A stretch of 64,000 nt of DNA from Fagopyrum homotropicum (taxonomy: Eukaryota > Streptophyta > Magnoliopsida > Caryophyllales > Polygonaceae), in contig BSWB01000008.1 in the NCBI GenBank assembly GCA_033239125.1, positions 19,870,001 through 19,934,000 on the forward strand, written 5' to 3'. The notes under the pieces are model-generated. The model was not told the origin of the DNA and made no database searches. It saw nothing but the letters and a program-made list of their open reading frames with translations. Both the position numbers and the translations under genes were made by a program. This document shows positions 63,147-64,000 of the stretch, in pieces (the first letter of the stretch is position 1; every line of letters starts with the position of its first letter).

Positions 63147-64000
63147 TTTGAACTCCGTAGAAGGATGCGTGCTCGGTTCATACCTTCGGATTACAAGCAA
63201 CAATTGTTGCTCAAACTTGAAAGGCTACGTCAAGGTAACCGAACTCCAGACCTGTACAACAAAGAGTTGAGAACTCTCCTTCAGAGATCGGGAACCCGAC
63301 AGCCCGACGACTATATCCTAGCCAAGTTCCTATCTGGGCTTCACCCCGATGTGTCTGAAATAGTTGAACAACTCCGACACACAAGCCTAACTGATGCCCT
63401 ACACCATGCTACCCATGCCTATAATGTCATCCAAAAACGTAAGGCATCCGGATCAACAAGACGAGGGACAAGTCATGAATCCACTGAGCCCTCTCGCAAT
63501 AATCGTCCTACCCACACAACTGGTTCATCTCCAACAGTATTTCCCAAGGCCACCTCCGCCCCTAACCCTAGTATTCCACCAACTCCAAAAACGAGCCGGA
63601 CTAGGGAAGTGAAGTGCTACAATTGTTATGAGCATGGTCATTATGCCCGGGAGTGCCATAATCCCCGTAAGGTTTTATTGAATGCATTTGGGGAAGAGGT
63701 CACCGAGAATCATGAATCCGAAGATGACTATGAAACATTAGCTCCAATCATAGACGGTGTTGAAGTAGAAGCTCGTGCTCCTGTGGGAGATTTCTGCCTT
63801 GTCACAAAAAAGGCCCTACAAGCAAGCGAACTTGTTCCCGATGTCTCACAATGGGAGAATCTCTTTAACACTCGTTGTTTAATTTCGGGACAATTGTTTA
63901 CTGTTATTATTGATAGTGGGTCTTGCTGTAATATTGTTAGTCAGGAGGTCGTTGCACATCTAGGACTCAAAACGAAGGCGCACTCACAACCTTATTCGCT
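63147..64000 (+). pseudogene. H Gag C-terminus and protease start, open to window end
   Basis: The frame after the stop is open for 284 codons to the window end. It encodes RRRMRARFIPSDYKQQLLLKLERLRQGNRTPDLYNKEL (capsid), SGLHPDVSEIVEQLRHTSLTDALHHA, a Ser/Thr/Pro linker, and a CX2CX4HX4C zinc knuckle (CYNCYEHGHYAREC, about 63617-63658). After a linker comes an aspartic protease with active site DSG (FTVIIDSGSCCNIVS, about 63897-63941). The domain order and the NLFNTRC..IIDSGS style are typical of plant chromoviruses. There is no stop in this stretch. Confidence 0.8.

Larger units (their letters stand above)
58890..64000 (+). mobile_element. H: Ty3/gypsy element (5' part), in G2 gag
   Basis: The plus-strand element begins TGATG at 58890, where G2 gag is interrupted. 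It has an LTR to about 61544 ending CATCA, a PBS-like site, a long leader, gag, a zinc knuckle, and the start of protease at the window edge. The LTR ends form a 5-bp inverted repeat. A solo F LTR plus its duplicate (1832 bases) is inside the LTR, so the native LTR is about 0.8 kb. The Gag style and the DSG protease suggest a chromovirus-like lineage; which one I cannot say. Confidence 0.78.

Noticed and set aside
1..64000. Host protein-coding, rRNA or tRNA genes
   Set aside because: Every long open frame and conserved motif belongs to a retrotransposon; nothing else with coding character was seen on either strand.

Overview
The window is plant nuclear DNA, most likely pericentromeric or other heterochromatin of a dicot. 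I see no host gene: nearly all 64 kb is LTR retrotransposons inserted into one another. The evidence for a plant is the Ty3/gypsy lineages present. Athila-type elements carry an 18-nt primer-binding site (PBS) matching the 3' end of plant tRNA-Asp. Del/Tekay-like elements carry an initiator-Met PBS. The species cannot be named from this sequence. Working names used here: D = Del/Tekay-like family; E, F, G = three related Athila-like families; H = another Ty3/gypsy element. || Layout. D1 (+ strand, 70-13149) is the oldest layer; an E-family LTR ends at 69. E1 (2342-11954, - strand, TSD CAGAC) sits in the RNase H region of D1. G1 (- strand, from 13150) sits in the integrase tail of D1. E2 (14435-36968, + strand, TSD GATCA) sits in the G1 integrase. 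F (18493-29723, - strand, TSD GTAAC) sits in the E2 protease. This gives a four-deep nest, D1 > G1 > E2 > F. G1 resumes at 36974 and its gag is cut at 41127 by D2 (41128-about 50294, + strand). D2 contains a solo F LTR (47526-49360, TSD CTGGA). The D2 3' LTR is broken and fused to a G-type LTR that begins G2 (about 50309-58889, - strand). H (58890-64000+, + strand) interrupts G2 gag, and its LTR holds a second solo F LTR (59646-61472, TSD AAATA). || How the parts relate. F and G encode Gag, protease, RT, RNase H and integrase and could once have been autonomous. Both E copies have Gag, protease and integrase but no RT/RNase H, with the join at the same place, so E looks like a lineage that amplified without its own RT, probably borrowing one from F/G-type relatives. 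E alone also carries a 3' ORF of the Athila ORF-1/env-like type. All coding regions here have stops or frameshifts, apart from E1 gag and integrase, which are nearly intact. || Most interesting signals. (1) E, F and G each carry many copies of their own palindrome (E CACCTCGGTCGAGGTG, F CCACGGCCGTGG, G AAATCGGCCGATTT). The three share a CGGYCG core with different arms and lie at comparable places: the LTR, the protease-RT (or protease-IN) spacer, and in E and G the 3' UTR. (2) The RT-less E family. (3) Two RNA hairpins in the 3' UTR supported by compensatory changes between families. (4) A four-copy LTR motif with conserved spacing. (5) Template-switch scars at 50291-50308 and 58278-58302.
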